A DNA stretch of 64,000 bases, from positions 1,277,627 to 1,341,626 of the forward strand of contig MTMB02000001.1 of the NCBI GenBank assembly GCA_002011085.2. Direction: 5' to 3'. The DNA comes from Candidatus Geothermarchaeum rappei. GTDB lineage: Archaea; Thermoproteota; Nitrososphaeria; Geothermarchaeales; JDFR-13. Positions within the stretch are counted from its first letter, which is position 1, and the number at the start of each line of letters is the position of its first letter. Position numbers and translations under genes: made by a program. The notes beneath the pieces were generated by a model. The model had not been told where the DNA came from and made no database searches. It saw only the letters and a list, made by a program, of their open reading frames with translations. Shown piece by piece: positions 9,441-18,534 of the stretch.

Positions 9441-10682
9441 CTATACTTCAAATGAACCTTCATAGGCCTCGGCCCGATCTTGAGAGGTTCCTTCAAAAAG
9501 CTTCTCTATGTACTCTCTCTCCTCTTCAAGCTGTTGGATATCTCTTCGTGAGTACATTCTCTCCTGGGTACGTATAGCAGAAGAGAGGTTTAGCTGATAT
9601 ATTTTCCTAGTATACCCATTCCACATTGTAAATGGGGGGATATTCCTATATACAAGCCCCATTACATGTGAAAATGCCCCAATAATTTTTCCGGCGAATA
9701 TAGATGTTGATATTGATATCTTAGCGAAATCACCTATAAAAGAACCGAGTTTTATAGTGCCAGTATCGAATCTTACACCGCCGAACTCCACTTTTATCTT
9801 TCCATATGTGTTTTTTAGGTCGGATGTCACGGATAAAGCGCCTATATTAACCCATTCACCTACATAGCTATGCCCTAAATAGCTTTCATGAGCCTTATTA
9901 GTATAGCCGTCTACAAGGGAATCGGATATCTCCCCACCTATTTTACATACTGGTCCAATCACTACATTCTCCCTAACCAAGCCCGAGAAGATATAAGAGT
10001 TCTCCCTAATGACACTAGGGCCAGAAATACGGCTGAAGGCATGTACCTCCACATTGTCACCAATGATTATCGGGCCCTTACTAGAATCTAAATAGACGTA
10101 CTTCTCGATATAGACGCCCTCCTTAGAGGCGAAGACAGGCCACTGCCCCCTATTCGGCTTCAACACACTGAAATTCCCTTTAATAAATTTACTAAAGATA
10201 TCGTCGCTAATTATCATACCCTGGATCTTTATAATGTCCCAAGGATACCTGACTAGGAATATATTCGTAGATGGATATTCTAACCCGGGTAGCTTATTAG
10301 CTAAATTAAAACCATCTAGATTATCTTTGTTTAGCTTACCTGCTATAAAGACGCCGTCTATGTAAATCGCTTTACCAGATGGAGCGGTCTCCAAATATTT
10401 GATGAGCTCTTCTAGAGCAGTAAATGACCCGGCTACCCTGGAGTTTATCATGATAAAATCGTTTTCCGGAATTGTCTGGACAGCTATTCCCAAGCGTCTA
10501 GACAATATCCTAGCCTGAAGATCATTTTTTAACAGGAGATAAATAGATTCTCTACCGACCAGCCTCTCAAGCCGCTCCCTCAGTGAAAAACCTCCCACAC
10601 GGAACTCTGAGAAAGGCCTGTATAATACGAGCCATCTAAAGAAGTCATCCGGCAAGATATTATCATTAATAACTATATCCAT
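9441..10682 (-). CDS. alternative-type GlmU: sugar nucleotidyltransferase fused to left-handed beta-helix acyltransferase
   Basis: 413 aa. The N-terminal part matches the divergent NTP_transf_4 type of nucleotidyltransferase (YRPFSEFRVGG with no classical GxGTR loop) seen in alternative GlmU proteins. The C-terminal half is a hexapeptide beta-helix with the signature VNIGALSVTSDLKNTYG, then GSFIGD and NIPPFTMW. The expected activity is making UDP-GlcNAc or a related sugar nucleotide from the sugar 1-phosphate, possibly with prior N-acetylation, feeding glycan or lipid-linked sugar synthesis. Substrate choice cannot be read from sequence. The last about 40 residues are a charged helical tail. 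It stands alone, convergent with tRNA-Gln. Confidence 0.8.
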   Translation of the reverse strand: MDIVINDNILPDDFFRWLVLYRPFSEFRVGGFSLRERLERLVGRESIYLLLKNDLQARILSRRLGIAVQTIPENDFIMINSRVAGSFTALEELIKYLETAPSGKAIYIDGVFIAGKLNKDNLDGFNLANKLPGLEYPSTNIFLVRYPWDIIKIQGMIISDDIFSKFIKGNFSVLKPNRGQWPVFASKEGVYIEKYVYLDSSKGPIIIGDNVEVHAFSRISGPSVIRENSYIFSGLVRENVVIGPVCKIGGEISDSLVDGYTNKAHESYLGHSYVGEWVNIGALSVTSDLKNTYGKIKVEFGGVRFDTGTIKLGSFIGDFAKISISTSIFAGKIIGAFSHVMGLVYRNIPPFTMWNGYTRKIYQLNLSSAIRTQERMYSRRDIQQLEEEREYIEKLFEGTSQDRAEAYEGSFEV

Positions 10683-10767
10683 AGTATATCACTACACAAA
10701 AATATCTAAGACTAATAATAAATTATCAGCATAACATATCATAATAATTTTTAATAGTGTGGTGGAT

Positions 10768-11190
10768 ATGAGAGCACTATATATCCATGCAAGGGAGTTT
10801 TATTATAAACCCATTGAGAAAGCGAGGATATCCAAGGTTGAAGAAGCTTCTGAACAGGGTAAGGGCTTCGAAAACCTCCTCGTAGTATACGTAACAATTG
10901 AGAAAGGAGATTTTGAGAGGAGGAGAGAGATATTGGATAAGATGCTGGGGGATATAAAGACGCAGCTTGAGAGGCTGAATCTAAATAGGCTGGTTATATA
11001 TCCATATGCTCATCTGTCAGACAACCTTGAGGAGCCTGTAAAGGCCGTTAGGTTGTTGAAGCTGCTGGATAAGAAGATAAAGTCGGGGCTAAGCGGGGTT
11101 GAATATGATAGGGCGCCCTTCGGATGGTACAAGGAGTTCAGAATACATTGTCCAGGACATCCCTTATCAGAATTGTCTAGGAGCTTCTAA
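10768..11190 (+). CDS. stand-alone threonyl-tRNA synthetase editing domain
   Basis: 140 aa, corresponding to the archaeal ThrRS N-terminal editing domain (D-Tyr-tRNA deacylase-like fold), which hydrolyses Ser-tRNA-Thr. It begins MRALYIHAREFYYKP and ends at the conserved CPGHPLSELSR that closes this domain in full-length archaeal ThrRS. There is no catalytic class II core and no anticodon-binding domain, unlike the ThrRS-ed proteins known from some crenarchaea, which keep the anticodon-binding domain. It may work in trans with a separate ThrRS-cat, or be a truncated remnant: a tRNA fragment lies 13 bp after the stop. ATG 10768 is preferred over GTG 10759, with GGTGG just upstream. Confidence 0.75.
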   Translation: MRALYIHAREFYYKPIEKARISKVEEASEQGKGFENLLVVYVTIEKGDFERRREILDKMLGDIKTQLERLNLNRLVIYPYAHLSDNLEEPVKAVRLLKLLDKKIKSGLSGVEYDRAPFGWYKEFRIHCPGHPLSELSRSF

Positions 11191-11203
11191 AATTATTTGA
11201 ATC

Positions 11204-11251
11204 GGACCCACAGGGATTCGAACCCGGGGATATTCCGGCTTAGAAGCCCCT
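11204..11251 (-). pseudogene. tRNA-Arg-like 3' fragment (remnant)
   Basis: On the minus strand this reads CTTCTAAGCCGG, then CCGGG-TTCGAAT-CCCTG, then TGGGTCC. That is an anticodon-loop-like stretch, a T-arm and a 3' acceptor strand resembling the intact tRNA-Arg(TCT) about 240 bp away. No 5' half with a matching acceptor (GGACCCA) or D-arm is visible nearby, and the anticodon stem does not pair. I read it as a decayed duplicate or an old integration scar. Confidence 0.5.
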
Positions 11252-11293
11252 ATATTTAATAAGGGTTGTCTCCTGATCCTCTCATGCTTTGAG

Positions 11294-11470
11294 ATGTTTT
11301 TACAAGTCTCCGATAACCTGAATTATTCGAATATGAAACAGGCAACTGAAGAACGGTATGAGGAAGAACCTAATCCGATTCAACAATACCACATCTGGCT
11401 ATTAATAACGATATCATTAACGATCCCAATAATATTAACAAGTTTAGAAATCAGAAATAGACGTATTTAA
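11294..11470 (+). CDS. possible 58-aa single-pass membrane miniprotein
   Basis: Below the ORF-track size limit. ATG 11294 (or ATG 11333, 45 aa) to TAA 11470. The C-terminal half is hydrophobic (HIWLLITISLTIPIILTSL) and is followed by a basic tail, so it looks like a small tail-anchored protein. No family is recognised and no clear Shine-Dalgarno is seen. The stretch 11191-11493 otherwise holds only the tRNA fragment. It may be spurious. Confidence 0.25.
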   Translation: MFLQVSDNLNYSNMKQATEERYEEEPNPIQQYHIWLLITISLTIPIILTSLEIRNRRI

Positions 11471-11492
11471 CGGAAGCTTTAAAGGTAAGAAA

Positions 11493-11580
<88 letters not shown>

Positions 11581-11656
11581 ATATTGAAACTATTAACCAA
11601 TATACTTTATGATTATCTCCAGCCTAAATATAAAAAATTTTCTGCTTCCGCAAGGC

Positions 11657-12328
11657 CTATCGTAGAAACTGAAAGTCTACTGTGTTTACCTCCATATTCG
11701 ATGTTGATGCATATAACTGAGGGATGTCTATAAGCTTCTCTGCACGTAAGTGTATTATTGAATCGCTTGTAGCCACGATCCCACTCACATCATATAACGT
11801 TGAGTCCACGTTCCTCGTCAATATAACCTCGGTTTCATCACCTAATATCCTAGCTAAGAATGCTCTATACTCACCGCTTTTACTAACCTGAGACTCCAGG
11901 AAGATGGTTGTTCTTGGTGGAGAGAGTTGGGTGATCAGCTCCTTAAATATGTTTATTGCTTGAGAGAGTAGGTCGACATCCCTTATCCGGCCATGTACCC
12001 CACTCATATCCCTGATGAAGCCATCGTTACCAAGATATAGTTGTTGGCCCCTCAACATGGCTGTTATCGTCAGTATGACATTATAGAAATCAATATAAAG
12101 TGGCTCTTCCAAGGGATACGTATTGATTATCTTAGGAGATACCCTTGCTACGTGGCTCGATGGGTGGATTGACCTATATAGAATTAGACGCTCCTCTTTT
12201 TTCAAAGTATAATGGTCTCCGATGAAACGTAGGGCATGATCCCTGTTAAACCCCCTATCAAGCAGATACTTATAATCCCTAGCAGCCTCCATCAAATGCT
12301 TAGGTGGAGTGATGTGGATGATCACCAT
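11657..12328 (-). CDS. DUF434 domain protein
   Basis: 223 aa. The N-terminal about 60 residues (AARDYKYLLDRGFNRDHALRFIGDHY and the following KKEERLILYR) match DUF434. The rest looks like the C-terminal domain (DUF5616 type) usually attached to it, with conserved acidic positions such as YIDFYNV. Function is unknown. The stop of leuS lies 6 bp before its start, so it is probably co-transcribed with alaS and leuS, which hints at a tRNA-related role by association only. Confidence 0.65.
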   Translation of the reverse strand: MVIIHITPPKHLMEAARDYKYLLDRGFNRDHALRFIGDHYTLKKEERLILYRSIHPSSHVARVSPKIINTYPLEEPLYIDFYNVILTITAMLRGQQLYLGNDGFIRDMSGVHGRIRDVDLLSQAINIFKELITQLSPPRTTIFLESQVSKSGEYRAFLARILGDETEVILTRNVDSTLYDVSGIVATSDSIIHLRAEKLIDIPQLYASTSNMEVNTVDFQFLR

Positions 12329-12334
12329 ATGAAG

Positions 12335-15244
12335 CTAACCAGCCTCCTTAATTACTATAGCAGGTACGATGGGTAGTGCACGGCCAGCTTTGGATGCATC
12401 GCTACCCGCAGCCCTTGACTCGGGAGATACCACTAGCCTAGCTCGAGGATACTTTGATTTTAGATATTTTACAAATGTGTTTTCTAGGAATGAGGATTCA
12501 CCCTCTGCATCGAGGAGCATGAGGAGCTTCCTATGCTTTGCAAATCTATCGAACCATTGTTTAGACACCATTTTACCGAATACAGCCGCTTTAGATGGAT
12601 CTATGCCCATCTCCCTAGCCTTTGACACGATATCCCGGATACTTGGTGGAGAGGACTCATTTATGAAGCTCTTCAAAATACTCCACTTCCACTCATCGGC
12701 AGTGTATATGAATATGGATATATCATTGTCTACAGCATCCATTTTAGTGACCTCAAATATCTTGACGATATCCTCAACAACATCCTTTGCATACTCATCC
12801 AGTAAGAGAGTGAGTTCATCTATATAATCCTCTGGAAGCTCTGGCCAAGGCTCTCTAGCTATAAATGTCTCTCTACCTAGGATATCGTGCCATATCTCCT
12901 CCGATATATAAGGAGCATATAGTGATAGTAGTTTAATCCAGGCCTCCACGAAGGCGTTTAGAGCCTTTTTAGACGGCTTATCCTCATAGGAGGCGTATTC
13001 ACGAATTATTCTCGGCATTCTATAGAAGATGACTTTACCCGCGTATGCAATCCTATGTTCACTCAATAGTGAATCAACCTGCCTCAGGATACTTCCAAGC
13101 TGTGAATAAAGGAGTTTGTCGAAGAAGGTAGTGTCATCTCTATCCACAGCCTTCGAGAATATCTCCCGTATGAAGCTCGGTAGACCCTCTATCTTCTTTG
13201 AAATAGCTTCCAGATCCTTCAAATGTATATCGGGGTCATCGAGGCCGTCTGCAAGGGTTAGGACACCTACCCGGACAGCGTCGGCGCCGTAGAGCTCCAT
13301 CACCTTCCTCAGAGAAATATAATTGCCCTTGGATTTAGACATAGGTAGGCCGTTTAACATGGTAAAGCCGTTTACAGTGATTCCACGTGGCCAGAGGCTC
13401 CTCGGGAATAGAGCGACATGCTGGAATATGAAGAATGTAAGGTGGTTACCCACCAAGTCCTTACCTGAACCCCTCATATCCACGGGATACCAGTAGAGAA
13501 ACTCCTCTCTAATATGTTTTAAAAGCTCCTTACCTAAACCGTATTTCTTAGATAATTCCTCTGGATCCCCCTCTCCATAGTAGACATAGTTGAAGAAGCC
13601 GTCATCAATCTTATCTGCATCTATATATCCAGCGTTATAATATTTCGCCACGGGGTAAAACGCCATGTATACAGTGGAGTCAGTCAACGTCTCAACAATC
13701 CACGACCTATCAAATGGAAAAGGCGTGCCCAAGCCCGTCTTCCTAGTACATGGCCAGTCCCTATACCAGTCTATATAATAATAAAATACTTTCCTCAGCT
13801 CAGGTGGATAGAAATCCATCTGATCCACCGCATCCTTAGCAAGTTTCTTCCACTCAGAATCAGAATATTTAAGGCTCCACTGATCTTCAATGATCTTAAC
13901 TATAGTACGCGTACCACATCTACAGACAACCTCCTCCGGTAGGTCGTACATCATATCAGCCCTGTTAATCGCCTTTAGACGTTCACGAATCTCTTCCTTA
14001 GCCTCCCTAACAGGCATCCCCGCGAGATCCATACAGTTATCCTTCATTACACCACTATGATATTCCCTGCTATACACTAGGTGAGTGGCTTCATCAGCCT
14101 TTTCGAAATCCAGTTGGTTGGATGCGCCTATCTTGTCAACAGCCTCAACAGCCGGATACTCGCCGAAGCCCTCTACCTTAATAATTGAAATCGGCTCGAT
14201 ATCCTTGACGATATTATATAGGGGGTCAGAGGGCTTTAGAGATGTTTTGAGGTCTCTAAGGGCAAGTAGATCATATGGAGCGTGGGCAGGCACGCTGTAT
14301 ACCACGCCCGTTGCGATAGAGGGGTCTATAAACTTAGCTGGCAACACAGGTATCCGCCGGTTTACATATGGTGCGACCGCATATTCACCGATTAGGTCAG
14401 TTCCTTTAAGCCTCTTGATAACCTTAACCCTCCTAAGTTGATGGCTGAGTTTCTCAGCGGCATACTCACTTATAATCCACTTCTCGCCATCTACATCCGC
14501 CAATACATATACAGCGTCCTCCTTCACCCATACATTTGTAGCCCCAAAGATGGTTTCTGGCCTGAAAGTGCCTGCTACTAGGAAGACATCATCATCGATC
14601 TCAAATTTTATAAGTGTATATTCCTCTGGACGAACCCCCTCACCCTTAAGCCGATCATGGTCGCCAGTTGGGCTCTCATCCCTAGGGCACCATACAACGG
14701 GGTGAGGGCCCTGTATAATTAATCCTTTTGAATGTAGCGTCCTTATCTGCCACTCAACAAACTTTGTATAAAGTGGATGTAAATCAGTTGTATGGAACTC
14801 TCTCCTCCAGTCTATGGATAATCCATATCTAATTATATCCTCCTTACCTTGATTCGTGAAGTATTTAACTAGGTATACTGGGTCTAAAAAACTCTTTATA
14901 GCCTCAGGCTCAACTCCATCTAGCTCAATCAACCGTTTTACGAGAGCTTCATCCCCCTGCTCTAGCCTATGTACAACGCCCATAACCGCTTCCCCAGTCC
15001 AGTGCCATGCCCAGGGAAATAGGACGTTATAACCCTTCATACGCATATATCTAGCTATGACATCCAACCTACCTGAGGTATAGGCATGCCCTAAGTGTAG
15101 AGACCCGTTCATATATGGAAATGGAAAGGTTATGAAGAACTTCTTCCTATCTCCATCTGGATCCGCCTCAAAAACCTTATTCTCCATCCACCTACGGCTC
15201 CAATACTCTTCCCGCTCTCTAAACCCCCTATGCTTCCTTGACAA
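12335..15244 (-). CDS. leuS: leucyl-tRNA synthetase
   Basis: 969 aa, the usual length for archaeal LeuRS. The catalytic class I core has HLGH (in MNGSLHLGHAYT) and a perfect MSKSKGN as the KMSKS loop. The inserted CP1 editing domain (roughly residues 190-420) contains TFRPETIFGATNVWV, the threonine-rich motif of the deacylation pocket. A C-terminal anticodon-binding helical bundle and archaeal-type C-terminal extension follow. The start overlaps the end of alaS by 17 bp, so the two are coupled. Confidence 0.96.
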   Translation of the reverse strand: MSRKHRGFREREEYWSRRWMENKVFEADPDGDRKKFFITFPFPYMNGSLHLGHAYTSGRLDVIARYMRMKGYNVLFPWAWHWTGEAVMGVVHRLEQGDEALVKRLIELDGVEPEAIKSFLDPVYLVKYFTNQGKEDIIRYGLSIDWRREFHTTDLHPLYTKFVEWQIRTLHSKGLIIQGPHPVVWCPRDESPTGDHDRLKGEGVRPEEYTLIKFEIDDDVFLVAGTFRPETIFGATNVWVKEDAVYVLADVDGEKWIISEYAAEKLSHQLRRVKVIKRLKGTDLIGEYAVAPYVNRRIPVLPAKFIDPSIATGVVYSVPAHAPYDLLALRDLKTSLKPSDPLYNIVKDIEPISIIKVEGFGEYPAVEAVDKIGASNQLDFEKADEATHLVYSREYHSGVMKDNCMDLAGMPVREAKEEIRERLKAINRADMMYDLPEEVVCRCGTRTIVKIIEDQWSLKYSDSEWKKLAKDAVDQMDFYPPELRKVFYYYIDWYRDWPCTRKTGLGTPFPFDRSWIVETLTDSTVYMAFYPVAKYYNAGYIDADKIDDGFFNYVYYGEGDPEELSKKYGLGKELLKHIREEFLYWYPVDMRGSGKDLVGNHLTFFIFQHVALFPRSLWPRGITVNGFTMLNGLPMSKSKGNYISLRKVMELYGADAVRVGVLTLADGLDDPDIHLKDLEAISKKIEGLPSFIREIFSKAVDRDDTTFFDKLLYSQLGSILRQVDSLLSEHRIAYAGKVIFYRMPRIIREYASYEDKPSKKALNAFVEAWIKLLSLYAPYISEEIWHDILGRETFIAREPWPELPEDYIDELTLLLDEYAKDVVEDIVKIFEVTKMDAVDNDISIFIYTADEWKWSILKSFINESSPPSIRDIVSKAREMGIDPSKAAVFGKMVSKQWFDRFAKHRKLLMLLDAEGESSFLENTFVKYLKSKYPRARLVVSPESRAAGSDASKAGRALPIVPAIVIKEAG

Positions 15245-17957
15245 TCTCTAGAAACACCTCCTTGATCGACCCTATCTCCCCTGAGAAGCGTCCTCCAAAC
15301 CTAGCGTAGCGCGAGTCTCCCTTACCACCACCCTTCAAAATATCCTTAACCGCCTTGACCCCGGTCTTATATGCATCGAGACCCTTCTCACGGAGACTTG
15401 ATCCAACGAATATCATTATATTGATACCTCTACCCTTCCTCGAGACGCCGACGAAGAACACATCACTATAACGCTTCTCCAACGCCTCCCCGATTTTAAT
15501 AACCTTCTCAACATCATCGTCAACAAGGAAGATATATTTTAGGTCATTGACCTTTATCGCCTCGGAATACAGCTTCTCACCATATAGGTTTATGTACTCC
15601 CTCATCAGCTTCTCAAATTCCTTCTCCAGCGCCTCCCTATCCTTCATAAGGTCTTGAACCGCATTATATACATTATCTCTAGAGACACTCAAGAGCTTTG
15701 ATAAGTTATCCAGAATATCCTGATCCTTCCGGGAAAACTCTATCGCCTTCGTCCCAGCCACATAATTAAATCTTATTACGCCATCATGGATCTTATCCAC
15801 CGAAGTTATCTTGATATACATTAGTTCCCCTGTGTTTGAAACATGCGTCCCCCCACATGCCTCTACATCCCAGTCTCCTATTTTAAGTATCCTGAGTTTC
15901 TTACCTGGAACCATACCTCCCTGGTATATCCTGACGCCATATTTTTTCTCCGCAGCTCCCCTATCCATCCAATTTATCTCTACCTGTATGTTCTTAGAGA
16001 CTATCTTGTTGGCAAGCTTCTCAATCAACCGTATCTCTTCTGGGGTAGGCAGTTTATAGTGCGTTACATCAATATGGGCTATTTCCGGCCTCTTTTCAGC
16101 CCCCGCCTGCCATATATGCCCACCTAGGACCCGTCTTATAGCGCCTAGTAATACATGTGTAGATGTATGGTGCCTCATTATTGCGAGTCTCCTATCCCAG
16201 TCTATGATCCCCTCCACGGTCTTCCCAACGATATCCTTTGGAACATCTCCATCTACTATATGGAGGATGACTCCGTTCTTCCTAACTGTATTTACAACTC
16301 TATACTCAGAACCACCTATCTTTAAAACACCTGTGTCACCGACCTGCCCCCCTCCCTCGGGGTAAAAAACGGTTTTATCAAGGATAATAGAGTTATCCTC
16401 TACATGCAGCACCTTAGCCGTCATCGACTTCCAATACTGATTCCTATAATATAATTCAGTGGTCTCATACCTCGATAAGACAGATGGAGCGGGTATGGGC
16501 TCGGCGGATGACTTCATATGCCGCTCCGACACCATCCTATAGAAATCGCTGGGTATCTCTATCTCTATACCCTCACTCCTCTTCAAATACTCCGCAACCA
16601 TCTCAGGCGATATTCCATGTGAGTCATATATCTCTATCAGATGCTCCGTCTCTATCCCACCATATTTCTTTCTGTATCTCCTGATTATAGTCGGAAGCCT
16701 GTTGAGGATAGACTTGTATTTTTCTCTCTCCAATGATAAGACTTCGAAGATTACGTCCTCAGCCTCCTTCACATCCCTAAAATCACGGCCCCAATAATCT
16801 ATCTGTCTCTTAAAAAGCTCCTCCAAGAGGCCTTCTAAGCCTCTCATCGACAGTAACCGAAATATCTTCCTAAGCAGCATCCTAGTTAAATACCCCTCCT
16901 TCACATTCGAGGGGATCGCCCCATCCTTAATTAGAAATATAGCTGCCTTAGAATGATCCAGTAGAATCGATAGCTCGTCGAACAAAGATAGTTTGTTTAT
17001 AAGCTCACCTGGATCATATCCATGCTTCCTAGCTATCTTCCTCCTAAGTTTAATTACTTCGTCGCGTTTACTAGCGTCATACATCGGGCTATAAAGAGTA
17101 TTATCATACAAGACCTCATCCTCGATGGACAGGTCTACCTCATCCATAATCCAGTTGAGTACAGGCCCATATATCGTGTGGAAGGCTGATGGCGCACCCT
17201 GTGAAAGCCAAGCCCACCTCTCAATCCCATATCCAGTATCTACAGTAAGTATCGGGGTCTGGATAAGCTTGTTATCAACAATCTCATACATCATAAATAC
17301 TAGAGTAGAGACTTCCAGACCCTTTATAATACCCTCTACATCTGGTCCTGCATTCCCTCCACCGACCCAGAAATGCTCTTTATATGTTATTAAGTCACCG
17401 GGTATACCCAATTCATCTGTAGCGAATTCATGGTGATAGGCTATAGTCCCATCTTTCCAATATAGGAAGCCACCGTCTTCAGTCTTGTTAAAGGCATGTG
17501 CACCGCCCATCTCAAATATGGTTAGATGGCGCCCAGCCGTTAAACCGACGTTTAATATATCTTCAAACCTTAGGCAGGGCTGGCTTATAACAAGTGGATT
17601 AGCAGGGGGATCAGCGAGGCCAGCAGTAACATATGGCTGGAAATCAGCTATCGACGCGATTGTAACTAGGAGGTCATCCCTCCATCTAGCGACAACTGGG
17701 TATGGGTCTATAATTTCATGCCCATTTTTCTCGAAAAACTTTAGGAATAGCCTCCTCATCTCACTAACAGTATATCTACCTCGAGTAGGTGGCTTCCCAA
17801 GGAACTCATAATCAACGCATGGAGTCTCGCCACATACCTCTTGATCAGGGTTTGGAGTCCAGAAAAATGCCCCACACTTAATACATTTCTTCCTAACATA
17901 TCCATTTTCCTTCATGAAATCTATATTAAATTCATTTGGATCGATTTTGAATTCCAT
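15228..17957 (-). CDS. alaS: alanyl-tRNA synthetase (archaeal type)
   Basis: 909 aa, full length for archaeal AlaRS. The N-terminus has the archaeal zinc-like segment CIKCGAFFWTPN...CGETPC before the class II core (WRDDLLVTIASIADFQP). The editing domain carries the metal-binding HHTSTHVLLG and CGGTHVSNTG. The C-terminal domain ends in a glycine-rich GGGKGDSRYARFGG segment. It charges tRNA-Ala and hydrolyses Ser- and Gly-tRNA-Ala. The G3:U70 identity pair is present in the tRNA-Ala of this window. It is the first gene of an alaS-leuS-DUF434 unit with its own TATA box near 18040. Confidence 0.96.
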   Translation of the reverse strand: MEFKIDPNEFNIDFMKENGYVRKKCIKCGAFFWTPNPDQEVCGETPCVDYEFLGKPPTRGRYTVSEMRRLFLKFFEKNGHEIIDPYPVVARWRDDLLVTIASIADFQPYVTAGLADPPANPLVISQPCLRFEDILNVGLTAGRHLTIFEMGGAHAFNKTEDGGFLYWKDGTIAYHHEFATDELGIPGDLITYKEHFWVGGGNAGPDVEGIIKGLEVSTLVFMMYEIVDNKLIQTPILTVDTGYGIERWAWLSQGAPSAFHTIYGPVLNWIMDEVDLSIEDEVLYDNTLYSPMYDASKRDEVIKLRRKIARKHGYDPGELINKLSLFDELSILLDHSKAAIFLIKDGAIPSNVKEGYLTRMLLRKIFRLLSMRGLEGLLEELFKRQIDYWGRDFRDVKEAEDVIFEVLSLEREKYKSILNRLPTIIRRYRKKYGGIETEHLIEIYDSHGISPEMVAEYLKRSEGIEIEIPSDFYRMVSERHMKSSAEPIPAPSVLSRYETTELYYRNQYWKSMTAKVLHVEDNSIILDKTVFYPEGGGQVGDTGVLKIGGSEYRVVNTVRKNGVILHIVDGDVPKDIVGKTVEGIIDWDRRLAIMRHHTSTHVLLGAIRRVLGGHIWQAGAEKRPEIAHIDVTHYKLPTPEEIRLIEKLANKIVSKNIQVEINWMDRGAAEKKYGVRIYQGGMVPGKKLRILKIGDWDVEACGGTHVSNTGELMYIKITSVDKIHDGVIRFNYVAGTKAIEFSRKDQDILDNLSKLLSVSRDNVYNAVQDLMKDREALEKEFEKLMREYINLYGEKLYSEAIKVNDLKYIFLVDDDVEKVIKIGEALEKRYSDVFFVGVSRKGRGINIMIFVGSSLREKGLDAYKTGVKAVKDILKGGGKGDSRYARFGGRFSGEIGSIKEVFLEIVKEA

Positions 17958-18034
17958 ATTACCACTCCTAAATATGTTATTATTAGGGTTTCGCTGCTTA
18001 AAAAATTAGAGTGTATAGTGACGCTGAAAATAGA

Positions 18035-18044
18035 TTTATTTATA
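18035..18044 (-). promoter_or_regulatory. TATA box for alaS unit
   Basis: On the coding strand TATAAATAAA, about 80 nt before the alaS ATG. This implies a leader of roughly 55 nt, longer than usual for archaeal mRNAs. Confidence 0.4.
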
Positions 18045-18054
18045 TGAAAGTCAA

Positions 18055-18070
18055 CCGGTGTTTAAACCGG
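18055..18070. repeat. short hairpin between rpl12 and alaS
   Basis: CCGGT and ACCGG arms with a 6-nt loop. It is placed after rpl12 and before the alaS TATA box, so it may help end the stalk operon transcript. No long T-run follows. Confidence 0.3.
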
Positions 18071-18160
18071 AGTATCCTCTAAAATAAGGAATTGAAAACC
18101 GAAAAATAACGCAGGAGGAATAACTGGGAAAGATAGTAGAAAATTAAAGGATGTAGGAGG

Positions 18161-18475
18161 CTAGCCGAATAAGGCGCCAAGACCCTCTAGGGCCTCTTCC
18201 TCTTCCTCCTTCTCCTCCTTCTTCTCCTCCTCCGGCTTCTCCTCCTTAGCCTCTTCAGCTGGAGCAGCTGGAGCAGCAGCAGGCGCAGCCACTGGTAGTG
18301 CAGTAGCGCTCTCCAAGACCTCCTTAATGTCTATAGAGCTTAAGGAGGATACTAGAGACCTCACCACCCCATCATCGACTTCTTCTCCTATGGCAGTCAT
18401 TATCTTCTTAATATTCTCCTCATTGATCTCCTTTCCAGACTCATACAACAGCAATGCAGCATATATGTATTTCAC
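18161..18475 (-). CDS. rpl12: ribosomal protein L12 (P1-type stalk protein)
   Basis: 104 aa archaeal P1/L12. The N-terminal dimerisation helices start [22 protein letters not shown]. An Ala/Pro hinge follows (about residues 62-75), then a long Lys/Glu tail ending in [11 protein letters not shown], the hydrophobic tip that recruits translation GTPases. GTG start with AAGGAG just upstream. It is the last gene of the stalk operon. Confidence 0.96.
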   Translation of the reverse strand: MKYIYAALLLYESGKEINEENIKKIMTAIGEEVDDGVVRSLVSSLSSIDIKEVLESATALPVAAPAAAPAAPAEEAKEEKPEEEKKEEKEEEEEALEGLGALFG

Positions 18476-18534
18476 TCCTTAACACCTCACAATCAACTAT
18501 TCACATATTCATCTAAAAAACAAATATATAAATA

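Noticed and set aside
15811-16127. Plus-strand ORFs of 82 and 94 aa within alaS
   Set aside because: Shadow frames of a well-supported synthetase gene.
18476-18534. Frameshifted acidic tail of P0
   Set aside because: No Glu/Lys-rich or GLGALFG-like coding is seen in any minus-strand frame of this gap.
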